Positions 1 to 14,300 of a stretch of 64,000 nucleotides of DNA are shown here, piece by piece. How positions within the stretch are numbered: position 1 is the first letter of the stretch; each line of letters begins with the position of its first letter. The notes under the pieces were generated by a model. The model saw nothing but the letters and a program-made list of their open reading frames with translations, did not search any database and had not been told where the DNA came from. The translations under genes and the position numbers were made by a program. The stretch comes from Ptiloglossa arizonensis (lineage: Eukaryota; Arthropoda; Insecta; Hymenoptera; Colletidae): positions 62,001-126,000 of the forward strand of contig NW_027478539.1 in the NCBI RefSeq assembly GCF_051014685.1. Reading direction: 5' to 3'.

Positions 1-175
1 CAGAAATTTTGCGGATTGGTCAATCCGTTCGCGAGATATGGCATTTTGTAGGTAAGGAACGCTTGAGAAACTCAACATTTTCGCAGTTCTGATGCTCGAA
101 ACGAATAACTAGAACGGCCTAGGGAAAAACTACATCTACCGTTGTAATCGGGCGAGTTTCTACTTTCAGATGCAA

Positions 176-725
176 CAGAAATTTTGCGGATTGGTCAATC
201 CGTTCGCGAGATATGGCAGTTTGGAGGTAAGAAACGCTTGAGAAACTCAAAATTTTCGCAGTTCTGATGCTCGACAAGCATAACTAGAACGGTCTAGGGG
301 AAAAGTACGCATACCGTTGTAATCGGGCGAATTTCTACTTTCAGATGCAACAGAAATTTTGAGGATTGGTCAATCCGTTCGCGAGATATGGCAGTTTGGA
401 GGTAAGAAACGCTTGAGAAACTCAAAATTTTCGCAGTTCTGATGCTCGACAAGCATAACTAGAACGGTCTAGGGGAAAAGTACGCATACCGTTGTAATCG
501 GGCGAATTTCTACTTTCAGATGCAACAGAAATTTTGAGGATTGGTCAATCCGTTCGCGAGATATGGCAGTTTGGAGGTAAGAAACGCTTGAGAAACTCAA
601 AATTTTCGCAGTTCTGATGCTCGACAAGCATAACTAGAACGGTCTAGGGGAAAAGTACGCATACCGTTGTAATCGGGCGAATTTCTACTTTCAGATGCAA
701 CAGAAATTTTGAGGATTGGTCAATC
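176..725 (+). repeat. Run of near-identical monomers (local amplification)
   Basis: The monomers at 351-525 and 526-700 are identical, and 176-350 differs from them by one base (GCGGATT against GAGGATT). All carry CGACAAGCATAAC and end with GCGAATTTC. The same run recurs from 3501, 6651 and 8051, and in the 17-21 kb region, where single changes such as GACATGCAT and GGTATAGG mark copies. Confidence 0.85.
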
Positions 726-3083
726 CGTTCGCGAGATATGGCAGTTTGTAGGTAAGAAACGCTTGAGAAACTCAACATTTTCGCAGTTCTGATGCTCGAA
801 ACGAATAACTAGAACGGCCTAGGGGAAAAGTACGCATACCGTTGTAATCGGGCGAGTTTCTACTTTCAGATGCAACAGAAATTTTGCTGATTAGTCAATC
901 CGTTCGCGAGATATGGCAGTTTGGAGGTAAGAAACGCTTGAGAAACTCAAAATTTTCGCAGTTCTGATGCTCGACAAGCATAACTAGAACGGTCTAGGGG
1001 AATAGTACGCATACCGTTCTAATCGGACGACATTCTACTTTCAGATGCAACAGAAATTTTGCGGATTGGTCAATCCGTTCGCGAGATATGGCAGTTTGGA
1101 GGTAAGAAACGGTTGAGAAACTCAAAATTTTCACAGTTCTGATGCTCGAAACGAATAACCAGTACGGCCTAGGGGAAAAGTACGCATACCGTTGTAATTG
1201 GGCGAGTTTCTACTTTCAGATGCAACAGAAATTTTGCGGATTGGTCAATCCGTTCGCGAGATATGGCAGTTTGGAGGTAAGAAACGCTTGAGAAACTCAA
1301 AATTTTCGCAGTTCTGATGCTCGAAACGAGTAACTAGAACCGACTAGGGGAAAAGTGCGCATACCCTTGTAATTGGGCGAATTTCTACTTTCAGATGCAA
1401 CAGAAATTTTGCGGATTGGTCAATCCGTTCGCGAGATATGGCAGTTTGTAGGTAAGAAACGCTTGAGAAACTCAACATTTTCGCAGTTCTGATGCTCGAA
1501 ACGAATAACTAGAACGGCCTAGGGGAAAACTACACCTACCGTTGTAATCGGGCGAGTTTCTACTTTCAGATGCAACAGAAATTTTGCGGATTGGTCAATC
1601 CGTTCGCGAGATATGGCAGTTTGGAGGTAAGAAACGGTTGAGAAACTCAAAATTTTCACAGTTCTGATGCTCGAAACGAATAACCAGTACGGCCTAGGGG
1701 AAAAGTACGCATACCGTTGTAATTGGGCGAGTTTCTACTTTCAGATGCAACAGAAATTTTGCGGATTGGTCAATCCGTTCGCGAGATATGGCAGTTTGGA
1801 GGTAAGAAACGCTTGAGAAACTCAAAATTTTCGCAGTTCTGATGCTCGAAACGAATAACTAGAACGGCCTAGGGGAAAAGTACGCATACCGTTGTAATTG
1901 GGCGAGTTTCTACTTTCAGATGCAACAGAAATTTTGCGGATTGGTCAATCCGTTCGCGAGATATGGCAGTTTGGAGGTAAGAAACGCTTGAGAAACTCAA
2001 CATTTTCGCAGTTCTGATGCTCGAAACGAATAACTAGAACGGTCTAGGGGAAAAGTACGCATACCGTTGTAATCGGGCGAATTTCTACTTTCAGATGCAA
2101 CAGAAATTTTGAGGATTGTTCAATCCGTTCGCGAGATATGGCAGTTTGGAGGTAAGAAACGCTTGAGAAACTCAAAATTTTCGCAGTTCTGATGCTCGAC
2201 AAGCATAACTAGAACGGTCTAGGGGAAAAGTACGCATACCGTTGTAATCGGGCGAATTTCTACTTTCAGATGCAACAGAAATTTTGAGGATTGGTCAATC
2301 CGTTCGCGAGATATGGCAGTTTGTAGGTAAGAAACGCTTGAGAAACTCAACATTTTCGCAGTTCTGATGCTCGAAACGAATAACTAGAACGGCCTAGGGG
2401 AAAAGTACGCATACCGTTGTAATCGGGCGAGTTTCTACTTTCAGATGCAACAGAAATTTTGCTGATTAGTCAATCCGTTCGCGCGATATGGCAGTTTGGA
2501 GGTAAGAAACGCTTGAGAAACTCAAAATTTTCGCAGTTCTGATGCTCGACAAGCATAACTAGAACGGTCTAGGGGAATAGTACGCATACCGTTCTAATCG
2601 GACGACATTCTACTTTCAGATGCAACAGAAATTTTGCGGATTGGTCAATCCGTTCGCGAGATATGGCAGTTTGTAGGTAAGAAACGCTTGAGAAACTCAA
2701 CATTTTCGCAGTTCTGATGCTCGAAACGAATAACTAGAACGGCCTAGGGGAAAACTACACCTACCGTTGTAATCGGGCGACTTTCTACTTTCAGATGCAA
2801 CAGAAATTTTGCGGATTGGTCAATCCGTTCGCGAGATATGGCATTTTGTAGGTAAGGAACGCTTGAGAAACTCAACATTTTCGCAGTTCTGATGCTCGAA
2901 ACGAATAACTAGAACGGCCTAGAGGAAAAGTACGCATACCGTTGTAATCGGGCGAGTTTCTACTTTCAGATGCAACAGAAATTTTACGGATTGGTCAATC
3001 CGTTCGCGAGATATGGCAGTTTGGAGGTAAGAAACGCTTGAGAAACTCAAAACTTTCGCAGTTCTGATGCTCGACAAGCATAA

Positions 3084-3097
3084 CTAGAACGTTCTAG
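3084..3097 (+). other. Perfect 14-bp palindrome CTAGAACGTTCTAG
   Basis: First clear instance of the AACGTT form of the CTAG element. The 14 bases equal their own reverse complement. The same form recurs in one fixed monomer of the 7-mer HOR, for example at 43855-43868, and in the recurring flank module after the GCATTTTGTAGG monomer. Confidence 0.7.
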
Positions 3098-3404
3098 GGG
3101 AAAAGTACGCATACCGTTGTAATCGGGCGACTTTCTACTTTCAGATGCAACAGAAATTTTGCGGATTGGTCAATCCGTTCGCGAGATATGGCAGTTTGGA
3201 GGTAAAAAACGCTTGAGAAACTCAAAATTTTCGCAGTTCTGATGCTCGACAAGCATAACTAGAGCGGTCTAGGGGAAAAGTACGCATACCGTTGTAATCG
3301 GGCGACTTTCTACTTTCAGATGCAACAGAAATTTTGCGGATTGGTCAATCCGTTCGCGAGATATGGCAGTTTGGAGGTAAGAAACGGTTGAGAAACTCAA
3401 AATT

Positions 3405-4822
3405 TTCGCAGTTCTGATGCTCGAAACGAATAACTAGAACGGCCTAGGGAAAAACTACATCTACCGTTGTAATCGGGCGAGTTTCTACTTTCAGATGCAA
3501 CAGAAATTTTGCGGATTGGTCAATCCGTTCGCGAGATATGGCAGTTTGGAGGTAAGAAACGCTTGAGAAACTCAAAATTTTCGCAGTTCTGATGCTCGAC
3601 AAGCATAACTAGAACGGTCTAGGGGAAAAGTACGCATACCGTTGTAATCGGGCGAATTTCTACTTTCAGATGCAACAGAAATTTTGAGGATTGGTCAATC
3701 CGTTCGCGAGATATGGCAGTTTGGAGGTAAGAAACGCTTGAGAAACTCAAAATTTTCGCAGTTCTGATGCTCGACAAGCATAACTAGAACGGTCTAGGGG
3801 AAAAGTACGCATACCGTTGTAATCGGGCGAATTTCTACTTTCAGATGCAACAGAAATTTTGAGGATTGGTCAATCCGTTCGCGAGATATGGCAGTTTGGA
3901 GGTAAGAAACGCTTGAGAAACTCAAAATTTTCGCAGTTCTGATGCTCGACAAGCATAACTAGAACGGTCTAGGGGAAAAGTACGCATACCGTTGTAATCG
4001 GGCGAATTTCTACTTTCAGATGCAACAGAAATTTTGAGGATTGGTCAATCCGTTCGCGAGATATGGCAGTTTGTAGGTAAGAAACGCTTGAGAAACTCAA
4101 CATTTTCGCAGTTCTGATGCTCGAAACGAATAACTAGAACGGCCTAGGGGAAAAGTACGCATACCGTTGTAATCGGGCGAGTTTCTACTTTCAGATGCAA
4201 CAGAAATTTTGCTGATTAGTCAATCCGTTCGCGAGATATGGCAGTTTGGAGGTAAGAAACGCTTGAGAAACTCAAAATTTTCGCAGTTCTGATGCTCGAC
4301 AAGCATAACTAGAACGGTCTAGGGGAATAGTACGCATACCGTTCTAATCGGACGACATTCTACTTTCAGATGCAACAGAAATTTTGCGGATTGGTCAATC
4401 CGTTCGCGAGATATGGCAGTTTGGAGGTAAGAAACGGTTGAGAAACTCAAAATTTTCACAGTTCTGATGCTCGAAACGAATAACCAGTACGGCCTAGGGG
4501 AAAAGTACGCATACCGTTGTAATTGGGCGAGTTTCTACTTTCAGATGCAACAGAAATTTTGCGGATTGGTCAATCCGTTCGCGAGATATGGCAGTTTGGA
4601 GGTAAGAAACGCTTGAGAAACTCAAAATTTTCGCAGTTCTGATGCTCGACAAGCATAACTAGAACCGACTAGGGGAAAAGTGCGCATACCCTTGTAATTG
4701 GGCGAATTTCTACTTTCAGATGCAACAGAAATTTTGCGGATTGGTCAATCCGTTCGCGAGATATGGCAGTTTGTAGGTAAGAAACGCTTGAGAAACTCAA
4801 CATTTTCGCAGTTCTGATGCTC
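3405..4822 (+). repeat. Copy of 80-1497 displaced by 3,325 bp (19 monomers)
   Basis: Monomer types follow the same order as in 80-1497, including the triple run, the TGCTGATTAGTC monomer, the CCAGTACGG monomer and the AGAACCGACTAGG monomer. A clear difference is a patch at 4647-4656 where CGACAAGCAT replaces the CGAAACGAGT of the first copy. Confidence 0.8.
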
Positions 4823-5789
4823 GACAAGCATAACTAGAACGGCCTAGGGGAAAAGTACGCATACCGTTGTAAACGGGCGAGTTTCTACCTTCAGATGCAA
4901 CAGAAATTTTGCGGATTGCTCAATCCGTTCGCGAGGTATGGCAATTTGGAAGTAAGAAACGCTTGAAAAACTCAAAATTTTCGCAGTTCTGATGCTCGAA
5001 ACGAATAACTAGAACGGACTAGGGGAAAAGTACGCATACCGTTGTAATCGGGCGAGTTTCTACTTTCAGATGCAACAGAAATTTTGCGGATTCGTCAATC
5101 CGTTCGCGAGATATGGCAGTTTGGAGGTAAGAAACGCTTGAGAAACTCAAAATTTTCGCAGTTCTGATGCTCGAAACGAATAACTAGAACGGACTAGGGG
5201 AAAAGTACGCATAACGTTGTAATCGGGCGAGTTTCTACTTTCAGATGCAACAGAAATTTTGCGGATTTGTCAATCCGTTCGCGAGATATGGCAGTTTGGA
5301 GGTAAGAAACGCTTGAGAAACTCAAAATTTTCGCAGTTCTGATGCTCGAAACGAATAACTAGAACGGCCTAGGGGAAAAGTACGCATACCGTTGTAATTG
5401 GGCGAGTTTCTACTTTCAGATGCAACAGAAATTTTGCGGATTGGTCAATCCGTTCGCGAGATATGGCAGTTTGGAGGTAAGAAACGGTTGAGAAACTCAA
5501 AATTTTCACAGTTCTGATGCTCGAAACGAATAACCAGTACGGCCTAGGGGAAAAGTACGCATACCGTTGTAATTGGGCGAGTTTCTACTTTCAGATGCAA
5601 CAGAAATTTTGCGGATTGGTCAATCCGTTCGCGAGATATGGCAGTTTGGAGGTAAGAAACGCTTGAGAAGCTCAAAATTTTCGCAGTTCTGATGCTCGAA
5701 ACGAGTAACTAGAACCGACTAGGGGAAAAGTGTGCATACCCTTGTAATTGGGCGAATTTCTACTTTCAGATGCAACAGAAATTTTGCGG

Positions 5790-7360
5790 ATTGGTCAATC
5801 CGTTCGCGAGATATGGCAGTTTGTAGGTAAGAAACGCTTGGGAAACTCAACATTTTCGCAGTTCTGATGCTCGAAACGAATAACTAGAACGGCCTAGGGG
5901 AAAACTACACCTACCGTTGTAATCGGGCGACTTTCTACTTTCAGATGCAACAGAAATTTTGCGGATTGGTCAATCCGTTCGCGAGATATGGCATTTTGTA
6001 GGTAAGGAACGCTTGAGAAACTCAACATTTTCGCAGTTCTGATGCTCGAAACGAATAACTAGAACGGCCTAGGGGAAAAGTACGCATACCGTTGTAATCG
6101 GGCGAGTTTCTACTTTCAGATGCAACAGAAATTTTACGGATTGGTCAATCCGTTCGCGAGATATGGCAGTTTGGAGGTAAGAAACGCTTGAGAAACTCAA
6201 AATTTTCGCAGTTCTGATGCTCGACAAGCATAACTAGAACGTTCTAGGGGAAAAGTACGCATACCGTTGTAATCGGGCGACTTTCTACTTTCAGATGCAA
6301 CAGAAATTTTGCGGATTGGTCAATCTGTTCGCGAGATATGGCAGTTTGGAGGTAAAAAACGCTTGAGAAACTCAAAATTTTCGCAGTTCTGATGCTCGAC
6401 AAGCATAACTAGAGCGGTCTAGGGGAAAAGTACGCATACCGTTGTAATCGGGCGACTTTCTACTTTCAGATGCAACAGAAATTTTGCGGATTGGTCAATC
6501 CGTTCGCGAGATATGGCAGTTTGGAGGTAAGAAACGGTTGAGAAACTCAAAATTTTCGCAGTTCTGATGCTCGAAACGAATAACTAGAACGGCCTAGGGA
6601 AAAACTACATCTACCGTTGTAATCGGGCGAGTTTCTACTTTCAGATGCAACAGAAATTTTGCGGATTGGTCAATCCGTTCGCGAGATATGGCAGTTTGGA
6701 GGTAAGAAACGCTTGAGAAACTCAAAATTTTCGCAGTTCTGATGCTCGACAAGCATAACTAGAACGGTCTAGGGGAAAAGTACGCATACCGTTGTAATCG
6801 GGCGAATTTCTACTTTCAGATGCAACAGAAATTTTGAGGATTGGTCAATCCGTTCGCGAGATATGGCAGTTTGGAGGTAAGAAACGCTTGAGAAACTCAA
6901 AATTTTCGCAGTTCTGATGCTCGACAAGCATAACTAGAACGGTATAGGGGAAAAGTACGCATACCGTTGTAATCGGGCGAATTTCTACTTTCAGATGCAA
7001 CAGAAATTTTGAGGATTGGTCAATCCGTTCGCGAGATATGGCAGTTTGGAGGTAAGAAACGCTTGAGAAACTCAAAATTTTCGCAGTTCTGATGCTCGAC
7101 AAGCATAACTAGAACGGTCTAGGGGAAAAGTACGCATACCGTTGTAATCGGGCGAATTTCTACTTTCAGATGCAACAGAAATTTTGAGGATTGGTCAATC
7201 CGTTCGCGAGATATGGCAGTTTGTAGTTAAGAAACGCTTGAGAAACTCAACATTTTCGCAGTTCTGATGCTCGAAACGAATAACTAGAACGGCCTAGGGG
7301 AAAAGTACGCATACCGTTGTAATCGGGCGAGTTTCTACTTTCAGATGCAACAGAAATTTT
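5790..7360 (+). repeat. Copy of 2640-4210 displaced by 3,150 bp (18 monomers)
   Basis: Order and variants match 2640-4210 with a few substitutions, such as GGGAAACTC near 5840, CAATCTG at 6326 and TAGTTAAG near 7226. The match ends at 7361, where the earlier copy has GCTGATTAG and this one ACGGATTGG. Confidence 0.8.
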
Positions 7361-10300
7361 ACGGATTGGTCAATCCGTTCGCGAGATATGGCAGTTTGGA
7401 GGTAAGAAACGCTTGAGAAACTCAAAATTTTCGCAGTTCTGATGCTCGACAAGCATAACTAGAGCGGTCTAGGGGAAAAGTACGCATACCGTTGTAATCG
7501 GGCGACTTTCTACTTTCAGATGCAACAGAAATTTTGCGGATTGGTCAATCCGTTCGCGAGATATGGCAGTTTGGAGGTAAGAAACGGTTGAGAAACTCAA
7601 AATTTTCGCAGTTCTGATGCTCGAAACGAGTAACTAGAACCGACTAGGGGAAAAGTGCGCATACCGTTGTAATCGGGCGAATTTCTACTTTCAGATGCAA
7701 CAGAAATTTTGCGGATTGGTCAATCCGTTCGCGAGATATGGCATTTTGTAGGTAAGGAACGCTTGAGAAACTCAACATTTTCGCAGTTCTGATGCTCGAC
7801 AAGCATAACTAGAGCGGTCTAGGGGAAAAGTACGCATACCGTTGTAATCGGGCGACTTTCTACTTTCAGATGCAACAGAAATTTTGCGGATTGGTCAATC
7901 CGTTCGCGAGATATGGCAGTTTGGAGGTAAGAAACGGTTGAGAAACTCAAAATTTTCGCAGTTCTGATGCTCGAAACGAATAACTAGAACGGCCTAGGGA
8001 AAAACTACATCTACCGTTGTAATCGGGCGAGTTTCTACTTTCAGATGCAACAGAAATTTTGCGGATTGGTCAATCCGTTCGCGAGATATGGCAGTTTGGA
8101 GGTAAGAAACGCTTGAGAAACTCAAAATTTTCGCAGTTCTGATGCTCGACAAGCATAACTAGAACGGTCTAGGGGAAAAGTACGCATACCGTTGTAATCG
8201 GGCGAATTTCTACTTTCAGATGCAACAGAAATTTTGAGGATTGGTCAATCCGTTCGCGAGATATGGCAGTTTGGAGGTAAGAAACGCTTGAGAAACTCAA
8301 AATTTTCGCAGTTCTGATGCTCGACATGCATAACTAGAACGGTCTAGGGGAAAAGTACGCATACCGTTGTAATCGGGCGAATTTCTACTTTCAGATGCAA
8401 CAGAAATTTTGAGGATTGGTCAATCCGTTCGCGAGATATGGCAGTTTGGAGGTAAGAAACGCTTGAGAAACTCAAAATTTTCGCAGTTCTGATGCTCGAC
8501 AAGCATAACTAGAACGGTCTAGGGGAAAAGTACGCATACCGTTGTAATCGGGCGAATTTCTACTTTCAGATGCAACAGAAATTTTGAGGATTGGTCAATC
8601 CGTTCGCGAGATATGGCAGTTTGTAGGTAAGAAACGCTTGAGAAACTCAACATTTTCGCAGTTCTGATGCTCGAAACGAATAACTAGAACGGCCTAGGGG
8701 AAAAGTACGCATACCGTTGTAATCGGGCGAGTTTCTACTTTCAGATGCAACAGAAATTTTACGGATTGGTCAATCCGTTCGCGAGATATGGCAGTTTGGA
8801 GGTAAGAAACGCTTGAGAAACTCAAAATTTTCGCAGTTCTGATGCTCGACAAGCATAACTAGAGCGGTCTAGGGGAAAAGTACGCATACCGTTGTAATCG
8901 GGCGACTTTCTACTTTCAGATGCAACAGAAATTTTGCGGATTGGTCAATCCGTTCGCGAGATATGGCAGTTTGGAGGTAAGAAACGGTTGAGAAACTCAA
9001 AATTTTCGCAGTTCTGATGCTCGAAACGAGTAACTAGAACCGACTAGGGGAAAAGTGCGCATACCGTTGTAATCGGGCGAATTTCTACTTTCAGATGCAA
9101 CAGAAATTTTGCGGATTGGTCAATCCGTTCGCGAGATATGGCAGTTTGTAGGTAAGAAACGCTTGAGAAACTCAACATTTTCGCAGTTCTGATGCTCGAA
9201 ACGAATAACTAGAACGGCCTAGGGAAAAACTACATCTACCGTTGTAATCGGGCGAGTTTCTACTTTCAGATGCAACAGAAATTTTGCGGATTGGTCTATC
9301 CGTTCGCGAGATATGGCAGTTTGGAGGTAAGAAACGCTTTAGAAACTCAAAATTTTCGCAGTTCTGATGCTCGACAAGCATAACTAGAACGGTCTAGGGG
9401 AAAAGTACGCATACCGTTGTAATCGGGCGAATTTCTACTTTCAGATGCAACAGAAATTTTGAGGATTGGTCAATCCGTTCGCGAGATATGGCTGTTTGTA
9501 GGTAAGAAACGCTTGAGAAACTCAACATTTTCGCAGTTCTGATGCTCGAAACGAATAACTAGAACGGCCTAGGGGAAAAGTACGCAAACTGTTGTAATCG
9601 GGCGAGTTTCTACTTTCAGATGCAACAGAAATTTTACGGATTGGTCAATCCGTTCGCGAGATATGGCAGTTTGGAGGTAAGAAACGCTTGAGAAACTCAA
9701 AATTTTCGCAGTTCTGATGCTCGACAAGCATAACCAGAACGTTCTAGGGGAAAAGTACGCATACCGTTGTAATCGGGCGAGTTTCTACCTTCAGATGCAA
9801 CAGAAATTTTGCGGATTGGTCAATCCGTTCGCGAGGTATGGCAGTTTGGAGGTAAGAAACGCTTGAGAAACTCAAAATTTTCACAGTTCTGATGCTCGAA
9901 ACGAATAACCAGTACGGCCTAGGGGAAAAGTACGCATACCGTTGTAATCGGGCGAGTTTCTACTTTCAGATGCAACAGAAATTTTGCGGATTGGTCAATC
10001 CGTTCGCGAGATATGGCGGTTTGGAAGTAAGAAACGCTTGAGAAACTCAAAATTTTCGCAGTTCTGATGCTCGAAACGAATAACTAGAACGGCCTAGGGG
10101 AAAAGTACGCATACCGTTGTAAACGGACGAGTTTCTACCTTCAGATGCAACAGAAATTTTGCGGATTGCTCAATCCGTTCGCGAGGTATGGCAATTTGGA
10201 AGTAAGAAACGCTTGAAAAACTCAAAATTTTCGCAGTTCTGATGCTCGAAACGAATAACTAGAACGGACTAGGGGAAAAGTACGCATACCGTTGTAATCG

Positions 10301-11310
10301 GGCGAGTTTCTACTTTAAGATGCAACAGAAATTTTGCGGATTGGTCATTCCGTTCACGAGATATGGCAGTTTGGAGGTAAGAAACGCTTGAGAAACTCAA
10401 AATTTTCGCAGTTCTGATGCTCGACAAGCATAACTAGAACGTTCTAGGGGAAAAGTACGCATACCGTTGTAATCGGGCGACTTTCTACTTTCAGATGCAA
10501 CAGAAATTTTGCGGATTGGTCAATCCGTTCGCGAGATATGGCAGTTTGGAAGTAAGAAACGCTTGAGAATCTCAAAATTTTCGCAGTTCTGAAGCTCGAA
10601 ACGATTAACTAGAACGGCCTAGGGGAAAAGTACGCATACCGTTGTAATCGGGCGCGTTTCTACTTTCAGATGCAACAGAAATTTGGCGGATTGGTCAATC
10701 CGTTCGCGAGATATGGCGGTTTGGAAGTAAGAAACGCTTGAGAAACTCAAAATTTTCGCAGTTCTGATGCTCGAAACGAATAACTAGAACGGCCTAGGGG
10801 AAAAGTACGCATACCGTTGTAATCGGGCGAGTTTCTACTTTCAGATGCAACAGAAATTTTGCGGATTGGTCAATCCGTTCGCGAGATATGGCAGTTTGGA
10901 GGAAAGAAACGCTTGAGAAACTCAAAATTTTCGCAGTTCTGATGCTCGAAACGAATAACTAGAACGGACTAGGGGAAAAGTACGCATACCGTTGTAATCG
11001 GGCGAGTTTCTACTTTCAGATGCAACAGAAATTTTGCGGATTGGTCAATCCGTTCGCGTGATATGGCAGATTGGAGGTAAGAAACGCTTGAGAAACTCAA
11101 AATTTTCGCAGTTCTGATGCTCGCAACGAATAACTAGAACGGCCTAGGGGAAAAGTACGCACACCGTTGTAATCGGGCGAGTTTCTACTTTCAGATGCAA
11201 CAGAAATTTTGCGGATTAGTCAATCCGTTCGCGAGATATGGCAGTTTGGAGGTAAGAAACGCTTGAGAAACTCAAAATTTTCGCAGTTCTGATGCTCGAC
11301 AAGCATAACT

Positions 11311-11312
11311 AA
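11311..11312 (+). other. 1-bp deletion in the CTAG element
   Basis: CATAACTAAACGG replaces CATAACTAGAACGG, shortening this monomer to 174 bp and shifting register by -1. The same lesion at 23560-23561 shows that it predates the large duplication. Confidence 0.95.
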
Positions 11313-14300
11313 ACGGTCTAGGGGAAAAGTACGCATACCGTTGTAATCGGGCGACTTTCTACTTTCAGATGCAACAGAAATTTTGCGGATTGGTCAATCC
11401 GTTCGCGAGATATGGCAGTTTGGAGGTAAGAAACGGTCGAGAAACTCAAAATTATCACAGTTCTGATACTCGAAACGAATAACCAGAACGGCCCAGGGGA
11501 AAAGTACGCATACCGTTGTAATCGGGCGAGTTTCTACTTTCAGATGCAACAGAAATTTTGCGGATTGGTCAATCCGTTCGCGAGATATGGCAGTTTGGAG
11601 GTAAGAAACGCTTGAGAAACTCAAAATTTTCGCAGTTCTGATGCTCGAAACGAATAACCAGAACGGACTAGGGGAAAAGTACGCATACCGTTGTAATCGG
11701 GCGTGTTTCTACTTTCAGATGCAACAGAAATTTTGCGGATTGGTCAATCCGTTCGCGAGATATGGTAGTTTGTAGGTAAGAAACGCTTGAGAAACTCAAC
11801 ATTTTCGCAGTTCTGATGCTCGAAACGAATAACTAGAACGGCCTAGGGGAAAAGTAGGCATACCGTTGTAATCGGGCGAGTTTGTACTTTCAGATGCAAC
11901 AGAAATTTTGCGGATTGGTCAATCCGTTCGCGAGATATGGCAGTTTGTAGGTAAGAAACGCTTGAGAAACTCAACATTTTCGCAGTTCTGATGCTCGAAA
12001 CGAATAACTAGAACGGCCTAGGGGAAAAGTACGCATACCGTTGTAATCGGGCGAGTTTCTACTTTCAGATGCAACAGAAATTTTACGGATTGGTCAATCC
12101 GTTCGCGAGATATGGCAGTTTGGAGGTAAGAAACGCTTGAGAAACTCAAAATTTTCGCAGTTCTGATGCTCGACAAGCATAACTAGAACGTTCTAGGGGA
12201 AAAGTACGCATACCGTTGTAATCGGGCGACTTTCTACTTTCAGATGCAACAGAAATTTTGCGGATTGGTCAATCCGTTCGCGAGATACGGCAGTTTGGAG
12301 GTAAGAAACGGTTGAGAAACTCAAAATTTTCACAGTTCTGATGCTCGAAACGAATAACCAGAACGGCCTAGGGGAAAAGTACGCATACCGTTGTAATCGG
12401 GCGAGTTTCTACTTTCAGATGCAACAGAAATTTTGCGGATTGGTCAATCCGTTCGCGAGATATGGCGGTTTGGAAGTAAGAAACGCTTGAGAAACTCAAA
12501 ATTTTCGCAGTTCTGATGCTCGAAACGAATAACTAGAACGGACTAGGGGAAAAGTACGCATACCGTTGTAATCGGGCGAGTTTCTACTTTCAGATGCAAC
12601 AGAAATTTTGCGGATTGGTCAATCCGTTCGCGAGATATGGCAGTTTGGAAGTAAGAAACGCTTGAGAAACTCAAAATTTTCGCAGTTCTGATGCTCGAAA
12701 CGATTAACTAGAACGGCCTAGGGGAAAAGTACGCATACCGTTGTAATCGGGCGAGTTTCTACTTTCAGATGCAACAGAAATTTTGCGGATTGGTCAATCC
12801 GTTCGCGAGATATGGCGGTTTGGAAGTAAGAAACGCTTGAGAAACTCAAAATTTTCGCAGTTCTGATGCTCGAAACGAATAACTAGAACGGCCTAGGGGA
12901 AAAGTACGCATACCGTTGTAATCGGGCGAGTTTCTACTTTCAGATGCAACAGAAATTTTGCGGATTGGTCAATCCGTTCGCGAGATATAGCAGTTTGGAG
13001 GTAAGAAACGCTTGAGAAACTCAAAATTTTCGCAGTTCTGATGCTCGAAACGAATAACTAGAACGGCCTAGGGGAAAAGTACGCATACCGTTGTAATCGG
13101 GCGAGTTTCTACTTTCAGATGCAACAGAAATTTTGCGGATTAGTCAATCCGTTCGCGAGATATGGCAGTTTGGAGGTATGAAACGGTTGAGAAACTCAAA
13201 ATTTTCACAGTTCTGATGCTCGAAACGAATAACCAGTACGGCCTAGGGGAAAAGTACGCATACCGTTGTAATCGGGCGAGTTTCTACTTTCAGATGCAAC
13301 AGAAATTTTGCGGATTGGTCAATCCGTTCGCGAGATATGGCAGTTTGGAAGTATGAAACACTTGAGAAACACAAAATTTTCGCAGTTCTCATGCTCGAAA
13401 CGAATAACTACAACGGCCGACGGGAAAAGTACGCATACCGTTGTAATCGGGCGAGTTTCTACTTTCAGATGCAACAGAAATTTTGCGGATTGGTCAATCC
13501 GTTCGCGAGATATGGCAGTTTGGAGGAAAGAAACGCTTGAGAAACTCAAAATTTTCGCAGTTCTGATGCTCGACAAGCATAACTAGAACGGTCTAGGTGA
13601 GAAGTACGCATACCGTTGTAATCGGGCGAATTTCTACTTTCAGATGCAACAGAAATTTTGCGGATTGGTCAATCCGTTCGCGAGATATGGCAGTTTGTAG
13701 GTAAGAAACGCTTGAGAAACTCAACATTTTCGCAGTTCTGATGCTCGAAACGAATAACCAGAACGGCCGAGGGGAAAAGTACGCATACCGTTGTAATCGG
13801 GCGAGTTTCTACTTTCAGATGCATCAGAAATTTTGCGGATTGGTCAATCCGTTCGCGAGATATGGCAGTTTGGAAGTAAGAAACGCTTGAGAAACTCAAA
13901 ATTTTCGCAGTTCTGATGCTCGAAACGATTAACTAGAACGGCCTAGGGTAAAAGTACGCATACCGTTGTAATCGGGCGAGTTTCTACTTTCAGATGCAAC
14001 AGAAATTTTGCGGATTGTTCAATCCGTTCGCGAGATATGGCAGTTTGGAGGTAAGAAACGCTTGAGAAACTCAAAATTTTCGCAGTTCTGATGCTCGACA
14101 AGCATAACTAGAACGGTCTAGGGGAAAAGTACGCAAACCGTTGTAATCGGGCGACTTTCTACTTTCAGATGCAACTAAAATTTTGCGGATTGGTCAATCC
14201 GTTCGCGAGATATGGCAGTTTGGAGGTAAGAAACGGTTGATAAACTCAAAATTTTCACAGTTCTGATGCTCGAAACGAATAACGAGAACGGCCTAGGGGA

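Larger units (their letters stand above)
1..5126 (+). repeat. Left flank, mosaic of recurring monomer blocks
   Basis: About 29 monomers of many types. Landmarks recur at whole-monomer offsets: the TGCTGATTAGTC monomer at 886, 2461 and 4211 (9 and 10 monomers apart), and the GCATTTTGTAGG monomer at 41 and 2841 (16 monomers). Bases 80-1497 recur at 3405-4822. No single HOR length explains the region. Nothing other than satellite is present. Confidence 0.85.

Noticed and set aside
13162..13586. Recurring 64-92 codon frames on both strands, here and near 25.4, 28.7, 31.2 and 35.7 kb
   Set aside because: The same peptides recur with the repeat, span about one and a half monomers, and end when the 175-bp period changes frame. 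They are by-products of stop-free monomer variants.
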